DNA from: Ochotona curzoniae
Lineage: Eukaryota; Chordata; Mammalia; Lagomorpha; Ochotonidae
Length of the DNA: 64,000 bases
Reading direction: 5' to 3'
Assembly (NCBI RefSeq): GCF_017591425.1
Contig: NW_024467106.1
Coordinates: 25,100,501 to 25,164,500, forward strand
Below the pieces are notes generated by a model. It saw only the letters and a list, made by a program, of their open reading frames with translations, made no database searches and was not told the DNA's origin. A program made the translations under genes and the position numbers. Of this stretch, positions 23,239 through 34,696 are shown piece after piece (position 1 is the stretch's first letter; every line of letters starts with the position of its first letter).

Positions 23239-25699
23239 TATGTCTTAACAAACCGCCACATGTATTGATCCATTAGTCAAATAGGCCAATTAGATATTCT
23301 GCTTCTTTACTGTAGAAGAAGAGATATCCCAACATCTTCGATATAACCGAACCCCATGAAATTTCACAAAAATAGGTTTTATCAGATTTCTTACCTTCTA
23401 CATACAAATATTCTACCAGTAAGTCTGTAGTAGTTACTACTTACCATTCAGTTTAATCACCATAATGTCATAAATTAATGGATGAGCTTACTATTCTGTT
23501 GAAGGAAAATGTTATTATCAAGGTAGCTGTAAACTAAATGATGGCATATGGATGGAGTGATGGTATGGATGTGTATGCTCACTTTGTCAACTAAAAGCAA
23601 ATTGCTTGTGATAAACCTTAGGGGTAGGGATGGAGAAAAAGGAATTTGTCAGATCAACACCAGATATGAGGTACCAGAAGATACATTTAATTTGCTCAAG
23701 CAAATAAACCACATCTCACACAACAGCTACAGTTGGAGTCACCAGTTGATTAAATTTATGCTAATCCAATGCAATTCTCTAAAATCGATCTCTTTGTGTG
23801 TAGGTCAAACAGAAATGCCAAAAGGACATTAAATGTGAATGACTATCCCTGTATCTTTAAGTCCTTGATGGTGGCACTGATTTCTGCACTTTCTCCAGAA
23901 ATGTGGCATTGATTCTGATTTATTATTTTCTTACCTAGAGAGGTACTTGTAATGGCTTCCACTTGTCCTTTTCCATCACAATACCCTTAATTTCACAGTT
24001 AAGGGAACCTCAGTGGGGATTCTGTTATCTGTTAAGTACATATATTCAATGATGTGCTCTTAAATTGGAAATAACCACAAAATGAATGTGAAACCCACTG
24101 TGCAAGGAACATGAGCTAAAATTCTACTGATCACCAGAATTCCAAAGCTCTTTTTCTGAACAGAGAATCGCAATGACAGTTTGAGTCTCCTATACTCAAC
24201 TATCAGTTCAGAAATAGTGCTCTGGACCCAAAGTCAGATTATTTTCTTTTCCCCAGTGCACAGATACCATGGCAAAATATAATATACTCTATTAGAGAAA
24301 GCTGAAAAATATTGACCAGTATCAGGATTTTTGTAAACAAGAGTCCTTCCTCCAAGGCATCTTGTCGGGTCCCTCTTCGTTCTGGCCTTGTAAACTGAAT
24401 CAAGTCTGGAAACCGATTGAGAGTCTCTACTTACTGTTTTTCATGGTTCAGTTAGAGTTTTGTTCATTTGACCTGGAACCTACTTGCACCTACACATTAA
24501 GTCCGAATTTTGTAGACTTCCTCAGTGTTTAATATGTTGGAAAATTGCAATTAACTAGCTCCTACGATGAGCCTTCAGGAGTCAGACAATTATTATGCGT
24601 GCTGTCTATACTTGGCTGTTTGTTAGTGTCACCACATCTTCCTTATCTCTCCTGTTTTAATGCCACCACTCAACTCCTGCCACCATGGGCTGTAATTGCT
24701 CCTATTACACTTAGATTTTCCAGTTGAGTTGCTGCAAATTTTACTGCGTTACCTCATCTACAGAAATAAGGAACCAGAAATTTCTTCCAGAATATTTCAA
24801 CTCCCAGATAAACTCATTCTTTGAAGTGTTGATGAAAGATCCGTCTCATGAAAGGTCTTGGCAAGTGTGCTTGAATACGACGTAAGGTAACAATTACACT
24901 CTAACATTCCAATTACTTTGGAATTTTTTCTTCTACGTGAAACTAAGGAAAGTGGAACATTTTTGATTTGAATGCAAAGGGCTGTCTGTTGGTCTAGATT
25001 TCACATGACTAAGCAAAGAAATTATGAACTTTTTTCAATTTCCTGAACTGCAAAAGAAAATGCACTTAGTTGACCCACTTCAATACTCTTCATTTTTAAT
25101 CATTTTTATGCCCCATCCATTACCTTAAAAGTAATATCTACTTGCACACATATTTCTGATTTTGTTATATAAATTTTAAAAAGACAAGATTATTTGAGAG
25201 TAGAAATCACCTCCTCAGGTGGACCCTCCCCCTTGAAAGAGCGTCCTGTTGGGACTTGACTCTACTCATTGATCCATAAGCAAATGGAATGATGGGGAAT
25301 GAATCAGCATTATTTGTATGCAACTGTCCCAGGGGATGCCATTACCGTTTTCTCAGTCCTTGAAGAATTTACTCCTCTGGGGGCGGTGGACATATTTATA
25401 TAGGGTGTATATGGCTTGTGACCACTGAGGTTGGGGTTGGGGAGTTTCCATTTGCTGGTGGCTGAAGGGATTGGATTCTTATGGCACTGAGGAAAACATG
25501 CAAAAGAATCAAAATATAAACAAAGGAGAAATACCTTCAATAATCTGATTTATTCTTATATGTATTTTTAAGTGATATTTAGCATTTGTATGGAAAACAA
25601 GAAGAGTAGCATCTAGGAAAATAAAGGTATATAAAAAGGCTACATTACATTTCATATTTTTAATTTCTATATTTTTTCTAAGAGTATTATATTTTTCTG
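23239..25699. other. 2.4 kb of unique sequence, nothing recognised
   Basis: Balanced to AT-rich, with no recognisable family, exon-like frame or RNA. A 60-codon + frame at 24,545 has no family feature. Confidence 0.55.
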
Positions 25700-26059
25700 A
25701 ATTCTTTTTTTTCTTTTTTTAAAAGATTTATTTATTTTTATTACAAAGTCAGATATACAGAGATAAGGAGAGACAGAGAGGAAGATCTTCCGTCCGATGT
25801 TCACTCCCCAAGTGACCACAACGGCCGGTGCTGCGCCGATCCGAAGCCAGGAGCCAGGAACTTCCTCCAGGTCTCCCACAGGGGTGCAGGGTCCCAAAGC
25901 TTTGAGCTGTCCTTGACTGCTTTCCCAGGCCACAAGCAGGGAGCTGGATGGGAAGTGGAGCTGCAGGGATTAGAACCGGCTCCCATATGGGATCCTGGCG
26001 CATTCAAGGCAAGGACTTTCGCCGCTAGGCCACACCGCAGGACCCTTTCCTAATTCTTT
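25700..26059 (-). mobile_element. CSINE, full length, antisense, with target-site duplication
   Basis: The body (about 25,708-26,051) has the words 'acggccggtgctgcgccgatccgaagccagg' and 'gctcccatatgggatcctgg'. aattcttt occurs at 25,700-25,707 and again at 26,052-26,059, a probable 8-bp target duplication. This is one of the least diverged copies. The 88-codon and 84-codon minus frames within it are SINE read-through. Confidence 0.92.
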
Positions 26060-26283
26060 AATGAAAATATAAGTCACAGTCTAGAGAATACGGTTTTATC
26101 TATTTCTTTTTGACATCCTCATTTTTGGCAATAGTTATCAATATCCATCCATAAAACAATACCTAATGACTATACTATATCAAAAGTCAATGAGGTATTT
26201 CAACAGAATAAATTTAACTTCCAATTATTTTTTTTACTTCCATTTAGGCATAATAGTAACAAGTCTAATACTTTGCAAGTCTG

Positions 26284-26640
26284 TAACTTCTGATACCTTC
26301 TTTAAAAAAAAAGATTATCTTTTGTTGGAAATGCATATTTACAAAGAGAAGGAGAGACAAACAGAGCAATCTTCCATCCACTGGCTCACTCCCCAAGTGG
26401 CCACAACAGCCAGAGCCGAGTCAACTCTAAGCCACGAGCCAGGACCCTCTTCCAAGTCTTGCATTTGGGTTCAGGGTCCCAAGGCTTTGGGCCATTCTCT
26501 ACTGCTTTCCCAGGTCACAATCAGGGAGTTGGATGGGAGGGGGGCAACCAGGACACAAAGCAGCACTCATATGGGATTTTGGTGCTTGCAAGTTGCGAAT
26601 TTAACCTCTAGATTACTCCACCAGGCACTAACTTCCGATA
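26284..26640 (-). mobile_element. CSINE, full length, antisense, with 12-bp target duplication
   Basis: Flanks taacttctgata (26,284-26,295) and taacttccgata (26,629-26,640) differ at one base. The element between them runs from the antisense A tail to the 5' terminus 'ccaccaggcac'. Its 171-codon + frame (26,166-26,681) is a chance frame across the SINE. Confidence 0.93.
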
Positions 26641-26845
26641 AATTCTTAACTAATTTTCTTTCTAAAATTTTGTCATTATAGAGAATAGAATTTGTGTTTT
26701 TGGCAGACAATCCTGATAAGATAGCTATACTTCTTTCTCTCCCTTCCTCTTTCAACTGCCTCAACTTCCTCTTTCTTTCTTCTCTTTTCTCTAATTTTGG
26801 CAATAACATAAGTTCAAGTTACTTTATAATCACTGGCTTAGTGCA

Positions 26846-27240
26846 TTTTTTTTTAAACAAAAGCAAGATTTATTGAGTCACATGCTTCTTGGTGTAAAGG
26901 AAAGGAGCCTTTCAAAGAAAATGTTCCAAAGACTTTTTTATACTTGAGTCTTTCAAGCACATTTGGGGGTAGAGGAACAAGCAAACAATCAATTAAACAA
27001 ACAAATAAACACACCCACATCCCTCTTCCACACATAAATACAAATGGCTTGGCAGCTAAACTTAAAAGGTGGGAACTTTTTTCTTATTACTTTGTACAAG
27101 GAGGGGAAAATTGTCTTAAAGCTTTCAAATCCCCATATTTTGTTCTCACTGGTTCCACTTGCCTTTGTTATCTGAAAGCATGAAATAAGAGCTCTTGAAA
27201 GCAAACAGTGTTAGCTGAAAGGGAATTTTACTTTTTATAA
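26846..27240 (-). pseudogene. Retroposed 3'UTR of an unidentified mRNA (processed-pseudogene fragment)
   Basis: On the minus strand this reads as a 3'UTR ending in an AATAAA signal (tttatt on +, 26,869-26,874), then 14 nt, then a poly(A) (poly-T at 26,846-26,854). Upstream on minus are about 360 bp of UTR-like sequence, including a TGTTTATTTGTTTGTTTAAT region. No frame with recognisable protein similarity was found. The 71-codon minus frame at 26,989-27,204 is not convincing. It is a retrocopy from a cellular transcript rather than a SINE or L1, since none of their words occur. Parent unknown; the 5' limit is a guess. Confidence 0.5.
26869..26874 (-). terminator. Fossil polyadenylation signal AATAAA
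   Basis: AATAAA on minus, 14 bp before a 9-A tail, as expected for a processed transcript end. Confidence 0.6.
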
Positions 27241-27850
27241 AATATTTGCAGTGAAGAAATCTCATTCATTATATATTGACATAATAAAGTCCTTATTTTA
27301 ATTGAATTAAACAATTTTCTGAATTATATTATATCCATTTGTATTGCTTTTATTCTATCTAGTGTGTTTTCTTTTTATCTAGGAATCTGGAAGTGAAAGT
27401 TATATCACTGTCACCATGTCTCACCTTTTTTTTCCTCGTTTTCTTCTGACACATAAAATTTTAGTGTAGGTGAAGTTTTTCAATCTTTCTTTTTTGGTCT
27501 CATTATCTGTGATATGTTCCTGGTCCATATGTTCTTTTATTGTGTTTTATTTCAGTTTTTTTTTTTTTTGGTATTACATTTCTTTGTTTTTCTGATTAGT
27601 TAAGTCATTTTCAGAAAAAAATCAGAAATGTTTTCCTGTTATTCAACCTTTTTCAGGGGAGTATGCTACAGCCCTAAGACAATGCACGTACTGTAAGAGT
27701 GAAGGCCAGCATGTGAACACACAACCGAAACACACAGAAGTAGAAAACACAGTGATCTTCTACTTGCCATTGCGATGTCTTTCTTTCTATACAGTTGAAC
27801 ACTCTCCAGAATCTATTTGATGTATCGGTTTGTTTGTTTCATTTTCTTGT
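27241..27850. other. Unique T-rich sequence, nothing certain
   Basis: It includes a T run at 27,558-27,569. Weak resemblance of 27,440-27,530 to antisense L1 is not enough to annotate. Confidence 0.45.
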
Positions 27851-27859
27851 TTGTTTTTA

Positions 27860-28204
27860 ATGGAGTCTTACTCTCTCTGGCCTGGTACATACTTCAAGAT
27901 TCATCCATGTTGATATGTGTGGCTGCAGTCTGTCTATTGCCATTGCTTTATGATATCATTTAAGAATATAACATATTGTTTGTCCACTCCTCTGTTAATA
28001 GTTATTTGGAATTTACTCATTTTAAAAATATTTCAATGAGTATTCTAAAAATTCTGTACATGTTTATCTCATGGTATACTTAGGAATAAATATGTCAGTG
28101 ATAGGTCACACAAGCTAAACTTTGGTAAACAGAGTTATATGATTTTTTCCAACACAACTATGGAAGTTAAGGAGATGATTAAGTCTACTTGCTACCTAAT
28201 TCTT
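27860..28204 (-). mobile_element. LINE-1 3' fragment (L1M type), antisense
   Basis: Words in order: 'ttcaagattcatccatgttga' (27,893), 'gtttgtccactcctctgttaata' (27,979), 'gtatacttaggaataaatatg' (28,074) and 'gggtcataca' in the decayed form 'aggtcacaca' (28,102). These are the antisense L1 3'UTR and ORF2 end. There is no coding frame. Confidence 0.7.
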
Positions 28205-29465
28205 TACAGTAAACTAATAAGATAAAAAAATAGCATTCTATGTCAATAACTATCTCCTTGTACCTTTTGGATTTTCTGCATAAATGATTAAACCATTTGG
28301 GAATGTTGTTTGTGAAACACTGTGAGAGGCCAGTTTGGCAATGGTTTTGGGACTAGAGACTCTTTTTTTGTTTTGTTTTTTTCTTTAGGCAGGAATTTGT
28401 CAGCTGTGGTCAGGAATGATGGCATGAACCAGAAGACAAAAGCTTAGGAAACTAAATTCAAGGGCACATCATTCCACTGACAAATAATCTGAGGGAATTC
28501 AAAGAAAAGATTTTTCTGCCAAGGGATTATGTTGTAACATTAGGAGTTACAGGTAAAGATAAGCTAAAAATACACTCAGATTTTAAACATTTCCTAAAGG
28601 AAATGCAAGCACTAATGACTCAAACAGATTCCATGATTTCATTGGGAAGTAATGAGAAAGCAATCCCAAAAGATGAGTTTTCTAAGGAAGAAAATTCTAG
28701 TTTGGAGCATACTATGCAATTATAAATTATTTAGGCCCACCCATGGCTCATGAGGAAGAATAACTTTATTAGATAAATGTGCAGAAGTAAAGAATAGCAA
28801 GAATATAGATGTTTTCATCATAGTAAACAGGCTGATAGTAGAGATATGTCTGAAATAGGGCACAGGCATGCCTTAGTTTTGGAAAAGATATTCTAGAATA
28901 GCTGCAAATAGAGACAAAGTGACTAGTTAGAGACAAATGTAATTGCTATATGTGATTATGAGTGTCAACTCCGGCAATATTTATGGATAATATCTGAATT
29001 ATATTAAAGAAGCAACCATGTCTGGTTAGTGATAGAAAGTGAGAATCAAGACATAACACAGTGTTTATGATTCTAAATGAATGACAAATTCCCCAAGATT
29101 AGAATAACTAAGTTAATTCAAGCATAACATTTTTTCTGTGGCTTAGCATGTCTATAAAGTAAGCTATGGAAGTAACAAAACTTTTCCTTAAAAGTATTGA
29201 TACGTATCACTCCTTTCACACAATGTTTTACTGTTACACCAATCAAGAGCAACTCTCATAAGTGAAACTATGGCAAACACAATTATTTTAGCTGGAATGA
29301 TTGAATTGACAGCCTAGAATTCAGAGAACATGAAGGCGGGGAGAGCAGTTCTCAAAAGTTATTCTAATTGAAATGATCTGGGAGTCCTATGACCCACGAG
29401 ATACATTTCTACATCAAACAGAAAATGAGCAAGCAGAGAGCAGAATGTCCCAGAATGCAGACTCA
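28205..29465. other. 1.3 kb of unique sequence, nothing recognised
   Basis: No repeat or frame was recognised. Confidence 0.55.
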
Positions 29466-29935
29466 GACTTCCTTCATCAATAATCATTGGTTCTGAGACC
29501 TGCAATCAACAGGCTGGAGACTTGGCAGAACCAATGGTGGAGTCCTAGTCTGAATTCTAGAGACTAAGCAAAGTTTGAGTATTGAGAGAGCCAAACTAAT
29601 GATGTAAGCTCTGTTACTGAAGTTGATAGGCTTCAGATCCCAGAAGAATTTCTGATTCAGTCTGAATCTGATGGCCCCAAGAGAACTGATGTTTTAGTTG
29701 AACAATCGAAGCGAGAAGCTTCTCTTTTTGAGAGTTAGCCTGTTTGGTCCATACATGCCTTCAACTGATTGATGTGGGTTTCCACATTAATAATAGAATC
29801 TGCTTTACTCTGTCTACTGATTCCAGTGTGACTGTTGTACAAAATCCCCCTCACAGACAAACCCAAAATACAATTTAGCCAAACAGCTGGCAACTACGAG
29901 GCCCAGTCAAAGGACATAAATTAACCATTACATCT
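29466..29935 (+). mobile_element. Ancient mammalian interspersed repeat, class not assigned
   Basis: The end part has 'tctgctttactctgtctactgattcc', 'cctcacagacaaacccaaaataca' and 'ggcccagtcaaaggacataaattaaccatta'. These correspond in order to a widespread mammalian repeat that ends with 'cagtcaagttgacacataaaattaaccatc'. Before it, 'ggagtcctagtctgaattctagagactaagc' also fits. I recognise the repeat but cannot name its family with confidence. Confidence 0.65.
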
Positions 29936-30362
29936 AAATATATTGATGTGAGAAGGATGGTAAATTATTTTCCCATGAGTATATTTATTTATCAGACCAT
30001 GTAGGTGTAATTTTTAATTCTACACTCTAAATGACTTTTCCCTTCCCAGAAAATTAGCACAAGCGAATATAGACTTAAATCCAAAATCGTATTAAATAAG
30101 GCAATTATTTAAATGTTTTACATAGATTTGTGCAAAATACAAGACTTGTTAAGGTGAATTTGGCTTTGTACCCGCTGTTTTTAGAAATGGTTTAAATGTA
30201 GGGTATTTTTCTTGCCAATTTTATGTGCTTTTTTTGTTTATCTGTGCCAGCAATTTTTTGCCAAGATGTTGTGTTCAGCTAACTTCATTTTCCTTTTTTC
30301 TTGGCCAGAAAACATAGAAACATAGTGGGGCTTCCTTACCGGATGGGAAAATTATCTATTAA

Positions 30363-30363
<1 letters not shown>
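29936..30363. other. AT-rich unique sequence
   Basis: Nothing was recognised between the ancient repeat and the AC microsatellite. Confidence 0.6.
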
Positions 30364-30400
<37 letters not shown>

Positions 30401-30417
30401 ACACACACACACACACA
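30364..30417. repeat. (AC)n microsatellite, 54 bp, with one AT interruption
   Basis: A run of 27 dinucleotides is interrupted once by 'atac' at about 30,395. It is long enough to be variable between individuals. Confidence 0.95.
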
Positions 30418-31020
30418 ACAGCTGGAAGTTCATTTCCTTCAGAGCGATGTTGCAACTTCTGAAAACAAAGAGGAAATTGTATCCACTGAATGATCTTCGT
30501 ATAGTTTCTGAAGCTACATAGCAGTTTATAAATAGATTCTAACAGATCAGAGGCTTAGAATAAGTAATTCTACAGAATGTTTGACAGATACTTTTCTCCC
30601 TAGAAAATTACACTTAGGAGCAAAAAAGGCAGTAAGTCAAATCCCAAATATGATTTTTAGCCAGACGCAGTTTTTGCGGTGTCTTTTTCATATCATGAGA
30701 ATTAGAACCTCAAAGCTATGAGATGAGAGCCTATTCTCTCTGACAAACTAAGGAGAACCTTTGAGGTTGTCAAATCTGCCGTTCACATAAAAATCAATAA
30801 CTCTTTAAAGAAAGAATCATGAAACCATTATTCAATTCCACAAATACTATTATCCTTGGCATTTAAAAGTATCTATTCAGCCTCTAAATAACAAAACAAA
30901 GACTTTTAGGTTATGGAATTTAAAATCAAATAGCACTTTTAGGAAACTTGACCTAGTGATAGAGAATATTAATAACTAACTTCAATTGAGTTCCAGTAGA
31001 TCAAAGAATTAGCTTCCAGT
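30418..31020. other. Unique sequence, nothing recognised
   Basis: No repeat, RNA or frame was recognised. Confidence 0.55.
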
Positions 31021-31535
31021 TAAAGCAGAGTGTTTGGAACAAGAGTGAAGCTGTTTCTTGGGACACCCACGTCACAGACAAGTCCATGAACTGAGCTGCA
31101 ACTACTCTGCTTTGTTGCCAGTTTAATGTGAATCTGCACGCTGGGAGGTAGTAAGTGATGATTAACATAACTGGGTCCTCACCCGGATTGAGCTTCAACC
31201 TCCTGGATTTGACCAGGTACTGCCTTGGTTATTACAGGCATTTTGGAATAAAGCAGTGGTTAGAAGATCTCTGTCTGTCTGTCTGTCTCTCTCTACATAT
31301 AGATAGATGTGTATGTATGTGTATATATATATATATATTTTAGCATTATATATAATGTAGCATCTCTCTATATAGATGTGTTATATATAAAATGTAGCAT
31401 TAAATATATATATGTGGATAGATATCTATATCTGTGTGTATATATATATGTGTGTATGTGATTAATGGTTAGAAGATCTATATAGACAAAGAGAGAGACA
31501 GAGATCTTCTAACCACTCTTTCAAAAATAAATGAA
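31021..31535 (+). mobile_element. CSINE (long subfamily) with inverted duplication and microsatellite expansion in its 3' part
   Basis: The SINE body is clear: 'gggacacccacgtcacagac' (31,060), 'atgtgaatctgcacgctgggaggtagtaagtgatg' (31,126) and 'ctgccttggttattacaggcattttgg' (31,219). The expected 'gaagatctctgtctctctc...tttcaaataaataaa' follows only after a 220-bp interruption of (CTGT), (AT) and (GT) repeats. The end is at 31,511-31,535. Confidence 0.8.
31255..31517. repeat. 22-bp perfect inverted repeat around an AT/GT microsatellite loop
   Basis: The 22 bases at 31,255-31,276 (starting agtggttagaagatct) recur as an exact reverse complement at 31,496-31,517. A 14-bp direct copy of the first arm, tggttagaagatct, is also at 31,466-31,479. 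The loop holds CTGT units (31,272-31,290) and TA/GT runs (31,315-31,460). Confidence 0.97.
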
Positions 31536-32683
31536 AATAATTAAGCACAAATTAAAAGATAAGCAGAAGAGAACAAATTTTTCCTGAAAATAATTCATTT
31601 TACATTGTACACTGGTGAATTCCAGGAAGCAATCCATGACCACTAGGCCATTTTTCCTTCAGAAAGACTTAGAAAAACATAGGTTCCCTGTCATGTCAAG
31701 CGTATTGAGAGTTATCCTATAGTAAACTAAAAAGTATTGTACTTTTCTTTTTTCTACCGATTCTGTGTTTTCCTTATGTTTCGGGACTCATGATTACCCC
31801 TCCTGAATTAATCTTAAAGGTGCCTTGTCCCTGTTTTGTTTCACATGAAGATTTTCTACATCCATTGTGGCTATTCAGCAACCCATAGGCATTACGTCAA
31901 GTTCCCAAGTGTTCTACAGAAATGTCAGTGGCAATCTCACAGGACACCCTTCCGGACTTAAATAGCACAGGCTGTGGACAAGATTTATGGCACCATCGTG
32001 GGTCAGAGAAATAAGAGAAAAAGTGAGTTGACCTTTCCCTAGAAAAATATTGATTATTGTAATGACATATGCATACTTGGTACACACAGACCTTAAGCAA
32101 TTTATCCTCATTCCCTGTAAATTTTTGACTAAATCATTGATTATACCAGGGAATCAGTTGATTCCAAAAATGAATATTTGTGTAATGCATCTTAACATTC
32201 TTGCTCTCTTCTGTAGCCATGGCTTTGACTACTATTGAGGCAGTTATGTTATAGGGCTGTTGTTTTTTAGTATGTGATCATGGGAAACTTGAAGTTGGAG
32301 GAGAGAGTAGGTATTTGTGTCACCGTGTAGCACTGAAGACCGCAGCTCTAAAGTCACGGTCCTTCTCTTGAGCCTCGTTTTGTTCAATGTGTGCTCATCC
32401 CTGTGATGAGGGGGCAGTGAGGAGCTCGAACACTTGCCTTAACCTAGTCATCGTGAATTATTCCCAAAACATTTGCACCAGTCTCTGTGCTTTCTACTGG
32501 GTGATCTGTATAAATTTTAAGATGTTTAAACTAGATAGCATTACAAGCAATAAAAATGAGTGCACCAGATTTATACTCATCATGTTGGAAAAAAAATCAG
32601 AGATCAGTATCTATATTAGTACACTGCTATGGCTTGAAGTTTTGCTTCTTCTCATATTTATCTTGAAATTCAATTGCCATCAA
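31536..32683. other. 1.1 kb of unique sequence, nothing recognised
   Basis: A 105-codon + frame at 32,387-32,704 ends inside the following SINE and shows no domain. It is treated as chance. Confidence 0.55.
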
Positions 32684-33041
32684 AATAGCATTAAGAGAGC
32701 CTAGTGCAGTAGCCTAGCGACTAAAGTTCTCACCTTGAGCATGCTGGGATGCCATATGGGTGCCAGTTCTAATCCCGGCACCCCTGCTTCCAATCCAGCT
32801 CCCTGCCTGAGGCCTGAGGGAGCTGTTGAAGACAGCCCAAAGCCTTGGGATCGTACACCCGTGTGGGAGATCCAAAGGAGGATCTGGGCTCCTGACTTCA
32901 GATTGACTCAGCTTTGGGTATTGCTGCCATTTGCGGAGTGAACCAGCAGATGGGGGATCTTCCTCTCTGTCTCTTCTCCTCTCTGTATATCTGACTTTGC
33001 AATAAAATAAATAAATCTTAAAAGCAAAAAGAAATAGCATT
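32684..33041 (+). mobile_element. CSINE, full length, with target-site duplication
   Basis: The target repeat aaatagcatt is at 32,683-32,692 and again at 33,032-33,041. The body begins 'gcctagtgcagtagcctagcgac' and has the tail 'aataaaataaataaatcttaaaag'. It is one of the better kept copies, with the box-B region 'gccagttctaatcccggc' at 32,762. Confidence 0.93.
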
Positions 33042-33069
33042 CAGAAGTGCAATCTTTAACAGATAGTTA

Positions 33070-33328
33070 AGGCCATGAGTGCTGCTCTTGTGAATGTATT
33101 ACTGATGCTATCGTGGGCTGGGTTACTATGTAAAAGTAACATCCTTTCCCTCATGCTCCTTGCCTTCTGTCATTTCCACGTGGTGGCATACCAGCTGCGT
33201 GCTGTCCTCAACAAAATCAGAATATCCTGTCATTTTAATCCTAGACCTCCTCGCCTAGAGACTGTGTTCCAAGCTAACAAGTCTCAGATGTTTTACCATA
33301 GCAGCAAAAACAGACTAATATATCTACC
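33070..33328 (+). mobile_element. MaLR LTR (MST type), antiquated
   Basis: The order 'atcgtgggctgggttactatgtaaaagtaac' (33,111), 'ccttctgtcatttccacgtggtgg' (33,162) and 'gttttaccatagcagcaaaaacagactaat' at the end matches the mammalian-apparent LTR-retrotransposon (MST/THE1 group) LTR. The usual aataaa in R is lost. The 5' start and any target duplication are not visible. Confidence 0.75.
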
Positions 33329-33967
33329 TTAACAAAATTTTCAAAAATGTAGTATTTGATCCTAAGGACAAGTCACATGCCCTTTAAATTCATTAATCAT
33401 AGAAACACTCATGCGGTCACACCAAGATCCAGAATTGGAAAGCAGTTTTGAATTAATGTAATGACAAAAGCTCCTACTAAAATATGAATAAAGAAAACAA
33501 GCCATGCATTACTGAAACATGGATGATGAATAAGGAATCTTGAAAGAAAGATGCTTCTTGAACTTTAAGGATGTAGCACATCTGTTTTCTTCTTAATAAA
33601 TATGAATTTCATATAGAAATTCTGATCAATGAGGAGTCCTAATGGATGTATTTTATTGTGACTGTAAGTAGACATTAGGGTCAGAAGGATACTAAAGAAA
33701 AAAAAAATAACGTAGTTCCTGCTCTCTGTAAATTCTCAAAAATACAAGTTCTTGTGGCATCAGGAAAGAGGAGGCCTTGTTTTCTTAGTGGGCGACAGCA
33801 AATTCAACATCAGGATCTGAAAGTCCTCAAGAAGAAATACCGTAACCCTGTGACACAGTTATGCTTGCCATATTTATTTAACATCAAAATAAATTTGTAT
33901 ATCATAATTATTCCATAACTCACCTTCATAATCACCTATAGGATTTAAGTAGTGTGCGGATGAGTAG
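33329..33967. other. Unique AT-rich sequence, nothing recognised
   Basis: No repeat or frame was recognised. Confidence 0.55.
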
Positions 33968-34210
33968 GCATTTTGTTACGACAAATTAAACCATGCTTGC
34001 AATGCACTAGTTCCAATCCCGCTGCCTACTAATGTGTGTGCGGAGGAATGGAGGACAGCTCCTGGGGGAGACTTAGCTGCTGCCTTCAGCCGTGGCTCCC
34101 TTGGGGTGCGTTAGCCAGTGGGTGGAAGTGTACACTCTTTCCTCGCTCTGTGTATGCATGCACATCCCTCTCTCTGTAATTTTCTTTCAAATAAATAGTT
34201 TTTTTTTAAA
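33968..34210 (+). mobile_element. CSINE, old and shortened
   Basis: 'gcaatgcactagttccaatcccgctgcctac' (34,000) and 'gtggctcccttggggtgcg' lead to 'tccctctctctgtaattttctttcaaataaatag'. The middle 'gggagacctggaagaa' words are compressed to 'gggggagac'. Confidence 0.65.
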
Positions 34211-34280
34211 TCTCGCTTTTATAATTTATTTTTCTGAATACTGACACACACAAAGAAATCCAATAAAAGAATCCGCCTCC

Positions 34281-34618
34281 AAATCTATACTTTTGTAAAG
34301 ATTCATTTATTATTTTTATTGGAAAGGCATAGTTACACAGAGAAGGGGATATGGAAAGATCTTCTGACCTCTGGCTCACTGATCAAGTGGTCAGAATGAC
34401 CAGAGCTGAGTTGATCCGAAGCCAGGAGACAAGAACTTCCTCTGATCTCTCACATGGATGCAGGGTCACAAGACCATGGGGGCATTCTATAGCGCTTCCA
34501 GGGAGCTGGATAGGAAGTGAAGCATCCGGGACATGAACCAAAGCACATATAGCTCCCTGGCATGCAAAGTGAAGATTTAGCCACTAGGCTATTGTGCTGG
34601 GCCCCAAATTTATACTTT
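34281..34618 (-). mobile_element. CSINE, antisense, full length, with 13-bp target duplication
   Basis: Flanks aaatctatacttt (34,281-34,293) and aaatttatacttt (34,606-34,618) differ at one base. The 5' terminus 'ctattgtgctgggcccc' is intact, and the middle lost about 20 bp after 'gcgcttcc'. The 61-codon + frame at 34,351 is SINE-derived. Confidence 0.93.
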
Positions 34619-34696
34619 AAAAGAACCAAATACCTTTTTGTTGAGAATTTTAAGAACAGGTTAACCTTAAAAATGTATTTTCCATTCCTTTCTTTT

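Noticed and set aside
26166..26681. 171-codon + frame
   Set aside because: It runs through a complete antisense CSINE and its flanks; the sequence is repeat, with no protein domain.
30364..30417. CRISPR-like or regulatory repeat array
   Set aside because: It is a simple AC dinucleotide microsatellite with no spacers.
32387..32704. 105-codon + frame
   Set aside because: Low-complexity, hydrophobic toward the end, running into a SINE, no family resemblance or exon signals.
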